From Dactylosporangium sucinum (lineage in GTDB: Bacteria; Actinomycetota; Actinomycetes; Mycobacteriales; Micromonosporaceae), in the NCBI RefSeq assembly GCF_014647515.1, contig NZ_BMPI01000031.1:1-64000 (forward strand): a stretch of DNA of 64,000 nucleotides, in the 5' to 3' direction. The position numbers were made by a program, and so were the translations under genes. Shown one piece after another: positions 14,789 through 22,723 of this stretch; the first letter of the stretch is position 1, and every line of letters begins with the position of its first letter. The notes beneath the pieces are model-generated. The model did no database searches and was not told the DNA's origin. It saw only the letters and a list, made by a program, of their open reading frames with translations.

Positions 14789-16612
14789 GATGCAGCAGCG
14801 GTCGAGGTCCTGCGGCGGGTGTTCGGTTACGACGCCTTCCGCGGCCAGCAGCAGGAGATCATCGAGCACGTCATCGCCGGCGGCGACGCGCTCGTGCTCA
14901 TGCCGACCGGTGGCGGCAAGTCACTGTGCTACCAGATCCCGGCGCTCGTCCGCCCCGGCACCGCGGTCGTCGTCTCCCCGCTCATCGCCCTCATGCAGGA
15001 CCAGGTCGACGCGCTGACCGAGCTGGGCGTGCAGGCCGGCTTCGTCAACTCCACGCTCGACTTCGACACCCGCCGCGTCATCGAGGCGCGGTTCGCCGCC
15101 GGCGAGCTGGACCTGCTCTACCTGGCGCCCGAGGCGCTCGCGTCCCAGTCGACGCTGCGGTTGCTGGAGCGGGGCCGGATCGCGCTGTTCGCCATCGACG
15201 AGGCCCACTGCGTCTCGCAGTGGGGCCACGACTTCCGGCCCGACTACCTCAACCTCAACCTGCTGCACGAGCGCTGGCCCGACGTGCCCCGCGTCGCGCT
15301 GACCGCGACCGCCACCACGGCGACGCACCGCGAGATCGCCACGCGGCTCGGCCTGGGCGAGGCGCGGCACTTCGTGTCGAGCTTCGACCGCCCCAACATT
15401 CAATACCGCATCGTGGCCAAGCAGGACCCGCGCCGCCAGCTGCTCGACCTGCTGCGCACCGAGCACCGCGGCGACGCCGGGATCGTCTACTGCCTCTCCC
15501 GCAACTCGGTGGAGAAGATCGCCGAGTTCCTCAAGGAGAACGGCATCCCCGCCCTGCCCTACCACGCCGGCCTCGACGCGGACCTGCGCGCCACCAACCA
15601 GTCCCGCTTCCTGCGCGAGGACGGGCTGGTCATGGTCGCGACGATCGCGTTCGGCATGGGCATCGACAAGCCCGACGTCCGGTTCGTCGCCCACCTCGAC
15701 CTGCCGAAGTCCGTCGAGGGCTACTACCAGGAGACCGGCCGCGCGGGCCGCGACGGCCTGCCCTCCACGGCCTGGCTGGCCTACGGCCTGCAGGACGTCG
15801 TCCAGCAGCGCAAGCTCATCGAGGGCTCCGAGGGCGACGCCGCCCACCGCCGCAACCTCGGCGGCCACCTCGACGCCATGCTCGCTCTGTGCGAGACCGT
15901 CGAGTGCCGCCGGGTCCAGCTCCTCGCCTATTTCGGCGAGCAGAGCGCCCCGTGCGGCAACTGCGACACCTGCCTCGCCCCGCCGGAGTCCTGGGACGGC
16001 ACGGTGGCCGCCCAGAAGCTCCTGTCGACCGTCTTCCGCCTGCACCGCGAGCGCAACCAGAAGTTCGGCGCCGGCCAGTGCATCGACATCCTGCTCGGCA
16101 AGAAGACCGACAAGGTCGTCCAGTGGCACCACGACGAGCTGACCGTCTTCGGCATCGGCGCCGACCTCCGCGAGGCCGAGTGGCGTGCCGTCATCCGCCA
16201 GCTCCTGGCCCAGGGCCTGCTGGCGGTCGAGGGCGACTACGGCACGCTGGTCCTCACCGATGCCAGCGGCGAGGTCCTCGGCCGCCGCCGCCAGGTCATG
16301 CTCCGCCGCGAGCCCGACCGCCCGGTCTCCCCGTCGAAGGCCGCGCGGGCCGCCAAGTCCCGCGCCGACGCCCCCGACCTCTCCCCCGAGGCCGCCGCGC
16401 TGTTCGAGCGGCTGCGCGCCTGGCGCGCGGCCACGGCCAAGGAGCAGAGCGTCCCGGCGTATGTCATCTTCCACGACGCCACGCTGCGCCAGATCGCCGC
16501 CGAGGCGCCCCGCACGCTGCCCGCGCTGGCCACGGTGAACGGCGTGGGCGAGAACAAGCTGGCCAAGTTCGGCCAGCAGATCCTCGACACGATCGCCGAC
16601 GCCACGCCCTGA
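14786..16612 (+). CDS. recQ: ATP-dependent DNA helicase RecQ
   Basis: A 608-residue 3'-5' DNA helicase for recombination and fork repair. Walker A is TGGGKS at about 41-46, the box is DEAH (138-141) followed by CVSQWGHDFRPDYL, and motif VI is ETGRAGRDG. The RecQ zinc site is visible as CRRVQ, then CGNCDTC. The last ~80 residues form an HRDC domain (LFERLRAWRAATAKEQ, LPALATVNGVGENKLAKFG). Domain order helicase-RQC-HRDC is that of E. coli RecQ. It appears to be a single leaderless gene. Confidence 0.96.
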   Translation: MDAAAVEVLRRVFGYDAFRGQQQEIIEHVIAGGDALVLMPTGGGKSLCYQIPALVRPGTAVVVSPLIALMQDQVDALTELGVQAGFVNSTLDFDTRRVIEARFAAGELDLLYLAPEALASQSTLRLLERGRIALFAIDEAHCVSQWGHDFRPDYLNLNLLHERWPDVPRVALTATATTATHREIATRLGLGEARHFVSSFDRPNIQYRIVAKQDPRRQLLDLLRTEHRGDAGIVYCLSRNSVEKIAEFLKENGIPALPYHAGLDADLRATNQSRFLREDGLVMVATIAFGMGIDKPDVRFVAHLDLPKSVEGYYQETGRAGRDGLPSTAWLAYGLQDVVQQRKLIEGSEGDAAHRRNLGGHLDAMLALCETVECRRVQLLAYFGEQSAPCGNCDTCLAPPESWDGTVAAQKLLSTVFRLHRERNQKFGAGQCIDILLGKKTDKVVQWHHDELTVFGIGADLREAEWRAVIRQLLAQGLLAVEGDYGTLVLTDASGEVLGRRRQVMLRREPDRPVSPSKAARAAKSRADAPDLSPEAAALFERLRAWRAATAKEQSVPAYVIFHDATLRQIAAEAPRTLPALATVNGVGENKLAKFGQQILDTIADATP

Positions 16613-16901
16613 CCGCCGCCACGGCACGCTCCAACCCGCGGCCGCGGTCGAGGTCCGGGCGGGATCGTGCCAGGCCGGAGGCGACATCGTGCGGGATCGT
16701 GCGGGCGGGATGGCGCCAGGCCGCACCGGGCCGGGCTGGCGCCGGGGTCGGGGTCGGGGTCGGGGCGGGCCGCAAGCACGAGCCGGGCCGGTCGCGCGTG
16801 CGGGCCGGACGTGCCCGCGCGGTCAGGCGGGCGCGCGGCGCCGAGCCCCGACCCACAGCCACCGAGGGTGACAAACGGACAGAGCCCAGCAGGTGCGGCC
16901 A
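16613..16901. other. GC-rich gap with a G-quadruplex-like tract
   Basis: No gene seen. Between the convergent recQ and glycosylase genes the plus strand has five G-runs in a row at 16744-16769 (GGGGTC three times, then GGGG, C, GGG), fitting the G-quadruplex pattern. GGGATCGTGCG-type short repeats precede it. Confidence 0.5.
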
Positions 16902-17492
16902 TCACTTGCGAAGGCGCGGCACGTGGCGGCGGTACGCGCTCACCGTCGGGTCGGCCGTCAGCCAGAAGCGCCACGGGAGGTCGTGGGCGCTCGCCACGCC
17001 CACCCGGGGGCCGGAGCTCACCGACGCCGGGTCGAGCGGGGTCGGTGGCGGGGACAGCAGCAACGGGCCGGTGCCGTCGACCACCGAGGTGCCGTTGGCG
17101 TCCTTGCCGATGCCGAGGGCCTGGACCAGGCGGGCCGGGCCGCGGGCCAGCTCGCGGGCCGAGGCGCCGGACCGGCGCTGCGACGCGAGCTGCGCGCCGG
17201 CGACGACCTCGCCGGCGCGCAGCAGGACCGCGGCCGCCTCGCCCTCGGCGCCGCACACGATGTTGAGGCACCAGTGGACGCCGAAGATGAAGTAGACGTA
17301 CGCGTGCCCCGCCGGGCCGAACATCACCCGCGTGCGGGGCGTCGGGCCACGGTGGGCGTGGGACGCGGGGTCCTCACCGGTGCCCGCGTACGCCTCGACC
17401 TCGGTCAGCCGGACCGTCACCCCGTTGGCGGACAGGTGCCACCCCAGCAGCGTCCGGGCGGTGTCGGCGATCGCGGCCGCGGGTGCGCGCAT
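16902..17492 (-). CDS. DNA-3-methyladenine glycosylase (AAG/MPG family)
   Basis: About 196 residues; excises alkylated purines to start base-excision repair. The pattern LTEVEAYAG carries the catalytic Glu, followed by the SHAHRGPTPRTRVMFGPAG region and YVYFIFGVHWCLNIV, all typical of the AAG fold. LARGPARLVQALGI continues the family pattern. I took the ATG at 17492 because GGTGGAG lies about ten bases upstream; a GTG at 17507 would add five residues. It lies 27 bp after the FMN reductase stop on the same strand. Confidence 0.92.
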   Translation of the reverse strand: MRAPAAAIADTARTLLGWHLSANGVTVRLTEVEAYAGTGEDPASHAHRGPTPRTRVMFGPAGHAYVYFIFGVHWCLNIVCGAEGEAAAVLLRAGEVVAGAQLASQRRSGASARELARGPARLVQALGIGKDANGTSVVDGTGPLLLSPPPTPLDPASVSSGPRVGVASAHDLPWRFWLTADPTVSAYRRHVPRLRK

Positions 17493-17519
17493 CCAGGGGT
17501 ACTCCACCGGGCAATCCGA

Positions 17520-18089
17520 TCACAGGCGAAGCTCGGTCCGCAGCGGGGCCAGGGCGTTGGACCAGGCGACGAGCTGGTCGAGGGTCGCCGTGAGCGCGTC
17601 GTACTGGTGCGCGCCCGGGGTCAGCGTCGTGAACTGCTCGAAGTCGGTGTAGAAGGACAGCGCGACCTGCGAGCGGACGGTCGCCAGCTGCAACTCGGCC
17701 GCGATGAGCCGCAGGTGCTCGACGGCCCGCGCGCCGCCGGCCACGCCGTAGCTCACGAAGCCGGCCGCCTTGTTGTTCCACTCGGCGTACAGGTAGTCCA
17801 GCGCGTTCTTCAGCACGCCGCTCGTCGAGTGGTTGTACTCCGGGGTCACGAACACGTAGCCGTCGAACGCCGCGACCGCGGCTGACCACGACCGGGTGTG
17901 CTCGTTCGCGTACTGCCCGGCCGACGCCGGGACCGGCTCGTCCAGGTGCGGCAGGGGGTAGTCGGCCAGGTCGACGATCTCGAACGTCGCGTCGGTGCGC
18001 TTCGAGGCCTCCGCGTGCACCCAGTCCGCGACCTGCCGGCTGTACCGGCCGGGGCGGACGCTGCCGACGACGATGGCGATGTCGGTCAT
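17520..18089 (-). CDS. NADPH-dependent FMN reductase family protein
   Basis: A 189-residue flavodoxin-fold reductase: VVGSVRPGRYSRQVADWV near the N-terminus binds the FMN phosphate, and FVTPEYNHSTSGVLKNALDYLY is the family signature region. It would pass electrons from NADPH to FMN, quinones or azo/chromate-type substrates. The ATG is preceded by GAGGAGCGATTCC, a good ribosome-binding site. It is divergent from an HxlR regulator with a palindrome between them, the standard arrangement for quinone- or electrophile-induced reductases. Confidence 0.9.
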   Translation of the reverse strand: MTDIAIVVGSVRPGRYSRQVADWVHAEASKRTDATFEIVDLADYPLPHLDEPVPASAGQYANEHTRSWSAAVAAFDGYVFVTPEYNHSTSGVLKNALDYLYAEWNNKAAGFVSYGVAGGARAVEHLRLIAAELQLATVRSQVALSFYTDFEQFTTLTPGAHQYDALTATLDQLVAWSNALAPLRTELRL

Positions 18090-18156
18090 GGGAATCGCTC
18101 CTCACTGAGGGTCCGGTGGTGCTTGACGAACCGGTGAGCGACGGCGCGATACTGCA

Positions 18157-18173
18157 AATTCCCTATCGGAATT
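18157..18173. promoter_or_regulatory. Probable HxlR operator
   Basis: AATTCC (18157-18162) and GGAATT (18168-18173) form an inverted repeat with a 5-bp centre in the divergent gap, the most AT-rich spot in this region. Its place between the reductase and HxlR genes suggests shared control. Confidence 0.5.
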
Positions 18174-18195
18174 ACGCACTTTGAGGTAACCGGCC

Positions 18196-18549
18196 ATGAC
18201 CGAGACGTGCCAGGACGACGAGCTGCGCGCGGTGCTGCGCGGGCTGCTCACCACCATCGGCGACAAGTGGACGCTCGCCGTCGTCGCCACGCTCGTGGGC
18301 GGGGCGCAGCGGTTCACCGCGATCCAGCGGGAGACCGACGGCATCTCGCACCGGATGCTCGCCAAGACGCTGCGCGACCTGGAGCGCGACGGGCTCGTGT
18401 CGCGGACCGCGCACGCCGAGACCCCGCCGCGGGTGGAGTACGCGCTGACGCCGCTGGGCCGCACGCTGCTCGACCCGGTCGACGGGCTCATCCGCTGGGT
18501 GGACGAGCACGGCCAGGCCGTGCTGCGCAATCGCGCTACGGCCGGATGA
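18196..18549 (+). CDS. HxlR-family transcriptional regulator
   Basis: A 117-residue winged-helix protein: TIGDKWTLAVVATLVGGAQRFTAIQ, SHRMLAKTLRDLERDGLVSR, then PRVEYALTPLGRTLLDPV. It is a full-length HxlR protein with one N-terminal Cys (residue 4) that could be a redox sensor, though this is inference. GAGGTAACC lies before the ATG. It is divergent from the FMN reductase, its probable target, and its last 14 bases overlap the 3' end of the convergent TetR gene. Confidence 0.9.
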   Translation: MTETCQDDELRAVLRGLLTTIGDKWTLAVVATLVGGAQRFTAIQRETDGISHRMLAKTLRDLERDGLVSRTAHAETPPRVEYALTPLGRTLLDPVDGLIRWVDEHGQAVLRNRATAG

Positions 18550-19207
18550 GCGCCAGCCGGCGCACCATCGCGTCGACCGCCTCCTCCACCGGCGGCCACG
18601 GGAAGCCCGGCACGAACTGGCGCATCACCACGGCGCCGTGCAGCGACGTCCACAGGGCGGTCGCGTCGGTGAACGGGTCGGTGCTGGCGGAGCGGCCGGT
18701 CTTCACGCAGGCGGCGAGCGCGTCGACCATCACCATGAACGACTCGGTGCGCCGGCGCCATTCCGGTGGGAGGTCGGCGAGGCTCTGCGCCGAGGTGATC
18801 ACCGGGCGGTCGGCGCGGCGGCGGCCGAAGAGGACGGTGTACCGCGCGGGCTCGTCGAACCCGAACCGGACGTAGGCCCGGCAGCCGGCGAGCAGCGACT
18901 CGACCGGATCGTCGATCTCGGCGACGGTGTCGAGGACCAGCCGGCGGAGGCGCTCGTACGCGATGTCGAGCACGGCGTCGAGGATCGCCTCGCGGTCGGC
19001 GAAGTGCGCGTAGATCGACGGCGCGGCGATGCCGGCCTCGCGGGCGACCGAGCGCAGCGTGAGCGCATCCTCGTTGCCCTCGCGCTCCAGGATCCGCTCG
19101 GCCGCGGCGACGATCTCGTCGCGCAGCAGGCCGCCCTCACCACGACGGTTGCGGGTGCGGCCACCGCTGGCCGCACCCGGCGAGTCCGCTGTCATGCCAT
19201 TCATCAT
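18536..19207 (-). CDS. TetR-family transcriptional regulator
   Basis: A 223-residue repressor. The helix-turn-helix is at about 35-75 (LTLRSVAREAGIAAPSIYAHF), followed by an all-helical ligand domain with the TetR_C_33-like pattern. The first ATG (19207) overlaps the MFS stop as ATGA; a later ATG at 19195 is also possible. It is co-transcribed downstream of the MFS pump and most likely represses that operon through the palindrome at 20735-20764. Confidence 0.92.
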   Translation of the reverse strand: MMNGMTADSPGAASGGRTRNRRGEGGLLRDEIVAAAERILEREGNEDALTLRSVAREAGIAAPSIYAHFADREAILDAVLDIAYERLRRLVLDTVAEIDDPVESLLAGCRAYVRFGFDEPARYTVLFGRRRADRPVITSAQSLADLPPEWRRRTESFMVMVDALAACVKTGRSASTDPFTDATALWTSLHGAVVMRQFVPGFPWPPVEEAVDAMVRRLALIRP

Positions 19208-20724
19208 GCCGTGCTGGCGGCGAGGGAAGCCTCGACGGGCGAGGGAGCCGGGACCGCAGCGGCGACCCGCGGGCGGACCAGGATGACCACCAGCGCCATC
19301 GCGAACGCGATCCCCGCCGCCACCAGCGCCCCGCGGTCCATCGCCGAGGTGAACGCCGCGTCCGCCGTCGACAGCACCCGCTCCGCCGCCGGCGCCGGGA
19401 GCTGTGCCGCCACCGCGTGGGCGGTCGGCAGGTCGGTGCCGGCCGGCCCGAGATCGGTACCGACGCCGGACCGGTAGGCCGAGGAGACGACCGTGCCGAG
19501 GACCGCGATGCCGAGCACCCCGCCGAGCTCCCGGATGACGCTGTTCAGCGCGCTCGCCATCGAGGTGAACTGCACCGGCACCGAGCCCGAGATCTGCAGG
19601 CTGGCCGGCGCCATCATCATCCCCATGCCGAGGCCGATCACGCCGGTACCGATGGCGATCTTCCAGAACGGCGTCGCGACCCCGGTGGTGGCCAGGTCCA
19701 GCAGGCCGGCCGTGGCCAGCAGCAGGCCGGCGGCGAGGGTGGCCCGCACGCCGATGCGGGCCGACAGCGGCGCCGACGTCGCCGAGGTGAGCGCCACGGC
19801 CACCGCGAACGGCATCGCGCCCAGGCCGGCGACCAGCGGGGTGAAGCCGTGGACGAGCTGGAGGTACTGCGACAGCTCGAACAGCGTCCCGAAGAGCACG
19901 AAGAAAACCACGGAGAGCGACAGCGCCGCGACGAGGAAGGTACGGTTGGCGAACAGGTCGAGCCGGACCAGCGGCGCGGCGGCGCGGCGCTGCCAGAGCA
20001 CGAACCCGGCGGCGAGCCCGGCGGCCACCGCGAGCTCCCCCAGTGTCAGGGCGTCGGTCCAGCCCCGCGACGGCGCCTGGATGACGGCGTCGACCAGGGC
20101 GGCCACGGCCGCGGTGGAGAGCAGCGCCCCGAGGACGTCGAGCCGGCCGCTCGACACGGCGGGCACCGCGGGCACGAGGTACAGCACCGCGACGAGGGCC
20201 GCCGCGACCAGCGGCACGTTGATCCAGAACGCGCTGCTCCACGAGTAGTGCTCGAGCAGGGCACCGCCGGTGACCGGGCCGATGAGCACGCCGATGCCGG
20301 CGGCGGCCGACCAGGCACCGAACGCCTTCGGGCGCTCGGCCGGCGGGAAGATCCGGGTGATGATCGCCAGCGTCGCCGGCATGACGAACGCGGCGCCGAG
20401 GCCCATCACCGCGCGCCAGGCGATGAGCTGCCCGGGCGAGTCGGACAGCGCCGCGATCGCGGAGCCGCCGCCGAAGACCGCCAGGCCGCCGATGAGGGCC
20501 CGGCGCGAGCCGATCCGGGCGCCGATGGTGCCGGCGAGGATCAGCGCCGAGGCGAAGACCAGCGTGTACGCGTCGGTGATCCACTGCAGGTCGGCGGTGC
20601 CGGCGCGCAGGGCGTGGGCCAGGGACGGCAGGGCGGTGTTGAGGACGGAGTTGTCGAGGGTGACGGCGACGAGCGTCAGGCTCAGCACCGCCAGCGCGGC
20701 CCACCTGCGCGGGTACTCGGACAT
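19204..20724 (-). CDS. MFS drug efflux transporter, DHA2 (EmrB/QacA) family
   Basis: A 506-residue permease with the 14-helix layout of the DHA2 family. Motif C-like GAAFVMPATLAIITRIFPPAERPKAFG and DNSVLNTALPSLAHAL at helix 1 are diagnostic. It would export hydrophobic drugs against protons. It leads an operon with its TetR regulator; a promoter and a perfect operator lie just upstream, so expression is probably induced by the pump's substrate. Confidence 0.93.
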   Translation of the reverse strand: MSEYPRRWAALAVLSLTLVAVTLDNSVLNTALPSLAHALRAGTADLQWITDAYTLVFASALILAGTIGARIGSRRALIGGLAVFGGGSAIAALSDSPGQLIAWRAVMGLGAAFVMPATLAIITRIFPPAERPKAFGAWSAAAGIGVLIGPVTGGALLEHYSWSSAFWINVPLVAAALVAVLYLVPAVPAVSSGRLDVLGALLSTAAVAALVDAVIQAPSRGWTDALTLGELAVAAGLAAGFVLWQRRAAAPLVRLDLFANRTFLVAALSLSVVFFVLFGTLFELSQYLQLVHGFTPLVAGLGAMPFAVAVALTSATSAPLSARIGVRATLAAGLLLATAGLLDLATTGVATPFWKIAIGTGVIGLGMGMMMAPASLQISGSVPVQFTSMASALNSVIRELGGVLGIAVLGTVVSSAYRSGVGTDLGPAGTDLPTAHAVAAQLPAPAAERVLSTADAAFTSAMDRGALVAAGIAFAMALVVILVRPRVAAAVPAPSPVEASLAASTA

Positions 20725-20734
20725 GACCGGGGCT

Positions 20735-20764
20735 CCTTACGGGCGTGTATTTACGCCCGTAAGG
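20735..20764. promoter_or_regulatory. TetR operator
   Basis: A perfect 12-bp inverted repeat, CCTTACGGGCGT (20735-20746) and ACGCCCGTAAGG (20753-20764), with a 6-bp centre. It covers the predicted transcription start and the edge of the -10 of the MFS-tetR operon, as expected for a repressor site. Confidence 0.85.
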
Positions 20765-20791
20765 TTAGACCCGTCAGCTAACGCGTGTAAA
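20762..20791 (-). promoter_or_regulatory. Promoter of the MFS-tetR operon
   Basis: On the minus strand TTTACA (20786-20791) and TAACCT (20762-20767) are 18 nt apart. The -35 abuts the stop of the racemase gene, so the upstream operon ends without a separate terminator. Confidence 0.6.
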
Positions 20792-20792
20792 G

Positions 20793-21899
20793 TCAGCCGA
20801 GCTCGATCCACGACGTGGCCGTCGTCACCTCCTCCAGCAGCTCCGGCACCGGCGTCACGCCGATCCCCGGGCCGGTCGGCACGGCCACGTGCCCGCCGTC
20901 GAGGACGAACGGGGTGGTGATGTCGCGGGTGTAGTACCGGGCGGAGGCGGAGGTGTCGCCGGGCAGCGTGAACCCGGGCAGCGCGGCGAGCGCGACGTTG
21001 GCGGCCCGGCCCAGCCCGGTCTCGAGCATCCCGCCGGCCCAGACCGGCACCCCGGCCGCGGCGCAGACGTCGTGGATGCGGCGGGCCTCCAGGTAGCCGC
21101 CGACCCGGCCGGGCTTCACGTTCACCACCGAGCAGGCGCCGAGCGCGATCGCGTCGGCCGCCGCGCGGGCCGAGGTGATCGACTCGTCGAGGCAGACCGG
21201 CGTGCGCACGACCTTGGCCAGCTCGGCGTGGCCGCGGATGTCGTCCTCGTCGAGCGGCTGCTCGATGAGCAGCAGGTCGAACGGGTCCAGCCGGGCGAGG
21301 TGGCGGGCGTCGCGCAGCGTGTACGCGGTGTTGGCGTCGACCTGCAGCAGCACCGCGTCGCCGAAGCGCTCGCGGACCGCCCGCACCGGCTCGACGTCCC
21401 AGCCCGGCTCGATCTTCAGCTTGATCCGCAGGTACCCCGCGTCGAGGTAGCCGGCGACCGCGTCGAGCAGCTCGCCGATCGAGTCCATGATGCCGACCGA
21501 CACCCCGGCCGGGACGCGGTCCTTGACCGCCCCGAGGTACGTGCCGAGCGGCATCCCGGCCGCCCGCAGCTGGGCGTCGAGGACCGCGGTCAGCACGGCG
21601 GCCTTCGCCATCGGGTGGCCCTTGAAGCGGGCGAACCGCGCCTCGAGGATGTGCGCGTCGACGTCACCGGCGCCGATGACCGGGGCGAGATACCGCCGGA
21701 TCACCTCGGCCGCACCGTCGACGTACTCGGCGGAGTAGAGCGGCGCCGCCATCGCGACGCACTCGCCCCACCCCTCGGCGTCGGTGGCGACCGCGCGCAC
21801 CAGCAGCACGTCACGCTCCCGTTCGACCCCGAACGACGTGCGGAACGGCGCGACGAGCGGCATCGCGATGCGCCGCAGCTCCAGCCCGTTGAGTTTCAC
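20793..21899 (-). CDS. N-acylamino acid racemase / o-succinylbenzoate synthase-like enolase
   Basis: A 368-residue enolase-superfamily enzyme that looks very close to the Amycolatopsis N-succinylamino acid racemase. All catalytic positions are in place: the K-x-K Lys160/Lys162, metal ligands Asp188, Glu213 and Asp238, and Lys262 on the other face. Such enzymes racemise N-acyl amino acids and often also make o-succinylbenzoate. The GTG at 21899 overlaps the GNAT stop as GTGA. With the GNAT and M20 genes upstream it forms an operon that looks like a D- to L-amino acid conversion route rather than menaquinone synthesis; no other men gene is nearby. Confidence 0.92.
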   Translation of the reverse strand: MKLNGLELRRIAMPLVAPFRTSFGVERERDVLLVRAVATDAEGWGECVAMAAPLYSAEYVDGAAEVIRRYLAPVIGAGDVDAHILEARFARFKGHPMAKAAVLTAVLDAQLRAAGMPLGTYLGAVKDRVPAGVSVGIMDSIGELLDAVAGYLDAGYLRIKLKIEPGWDVEPVRAVRERFGDAVLLQVDANTAYTLRDARHLARLDPFDLLLIEQPLDEDDIRGHAELAKVVRTPVCLDESITSARAAADAIALGACSVVNVKPGRVGGYLEARRIHDVCAAAGVPVWAGGMLETGLGRAANVALAALPGFTLPGDTSASARYYTRDITTPFVLDGGHVAVPTGPGIGVTPVPELLEEVTTATSWIELG

Positions 21900-22723
21900 G
21901 ACGGCCTCCGTAACAGGTAGCGCCCGTCGCGGGTGATGCCCTCGACGCGCCAGCCGCCGGCCAGCCGGTCGGCGAGCGCCGCGCGGACGGCATGCCGCCA
22001 GCGCAGCGCCAGCCCCGGGTCGTGCCCGCGCAGGGCCTCGACATCCTCCGGTACCGCCACCGAGATCTCCTCCTCGTCCATTGTGGATTCGACCGGTCCG
22101 CCGTCCGGACCGGCCGCCACCGCCGCCACCGCCCGCCCCGCGTCGACCTCGGCCGGTGACCCGTTCGCCGCGGCCACCACGTGGGGCGCGTCGAGGCGCC
22201 ACTCCACGTAGAGGCGGTCGCTCAGGTCGCCGCGGTTGATGCCGTCGGTCATCACCCCGTAGAACTCCGGCAGGTAGCCGGTCACGGTCACACCGAGCTT
22301 CTGCAGGTTGAAGTACGCGTTGCGGAGGATGAGCGGATCGTACGTCCAGTGCACCTCGGCCACGCCGCGTTCCAGCGTCCAGGCGCGCTGATGCTGCTTG
22401 AGGGCGAAGCCGACGCCCTTGCCCAGCCGGCCCGGCGTCACCCCGGCGACGAACGAGTGCAGGTGTGCCCGGCCGTGCCGGAACCCGAAGAACCCCGTCG
22501 CCGCGCCGATGAGCTGGCCGTCGCGGTAGGCGCCGGCGACGTACTCGCCGGCGTGCGCGTAGGTGCGCAGCAGCGACGGCGCCGCGATCTCGGCCGGGTG
22601 GTCGGCCCGCCAGACCTGCTGCAGCAGCGCGGACGCCGCCTCGCACTCGTCCGGCGTGAACAGCTCGGCGACGATGACCCCGGCCCGCGCGGCGGCCTCG
22701 GCCGCGGCCTCCCGGGCGCTCAT
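21896..22723 (-). CDS. GNAT-family N-acyltransferase (COG3375 type)
   Basis: A 275-residue GNAT-fold enzyme: VAGAYRDGQLIGAATGFFGF, then the acyl-CoA-binding region VTPGRLGKGVGFALKQHQR, and TYDPLILRNAYFNLQKLGV. It resembles the predicted acyltransferases found beside N-succinylamino acid racemases, which succinylate D-amino acids. The start ATG overlaps the M20 stop (ATGA) and its stop overlaps the racemase start, showing tight coupling. The acyl donor (succinyl- or acetyl-CoA) is not decided by sequence alone. Confidence 0.82.
   Translation of the reverse strand: MSAREAAAEAAARAGVIVAELFTPDECEAASALLQQVWRADHPAEIAAPSLLRTYAHAGEYVAGAYRDGQLIGAATGFFGFRHGRAHLHSFVAGVTPGRLGKGVGFALKQHQRAWTLERGVAEVHWTYDPLILRNAYFNLQKLGVTVTGYLPEFYGVMTDGINRGDLSDRLYVEWRLDAPHVVAAANGSPAEVDAGRAVAAVAAGPDGGPVESTMDEEEISVAVPEDVEALRGHDPGLALRWRHAVRAALADRLAGGWRVEGITRDGRYLLRRPS

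Noticed and set aside
20793..21899. Calling the enolase-family gene menC
   Set aside because: Residues match both OSBS and N-acylamino acid racemase and no men genes are near, while an acyltransferase and a hydrolase are in the operon.
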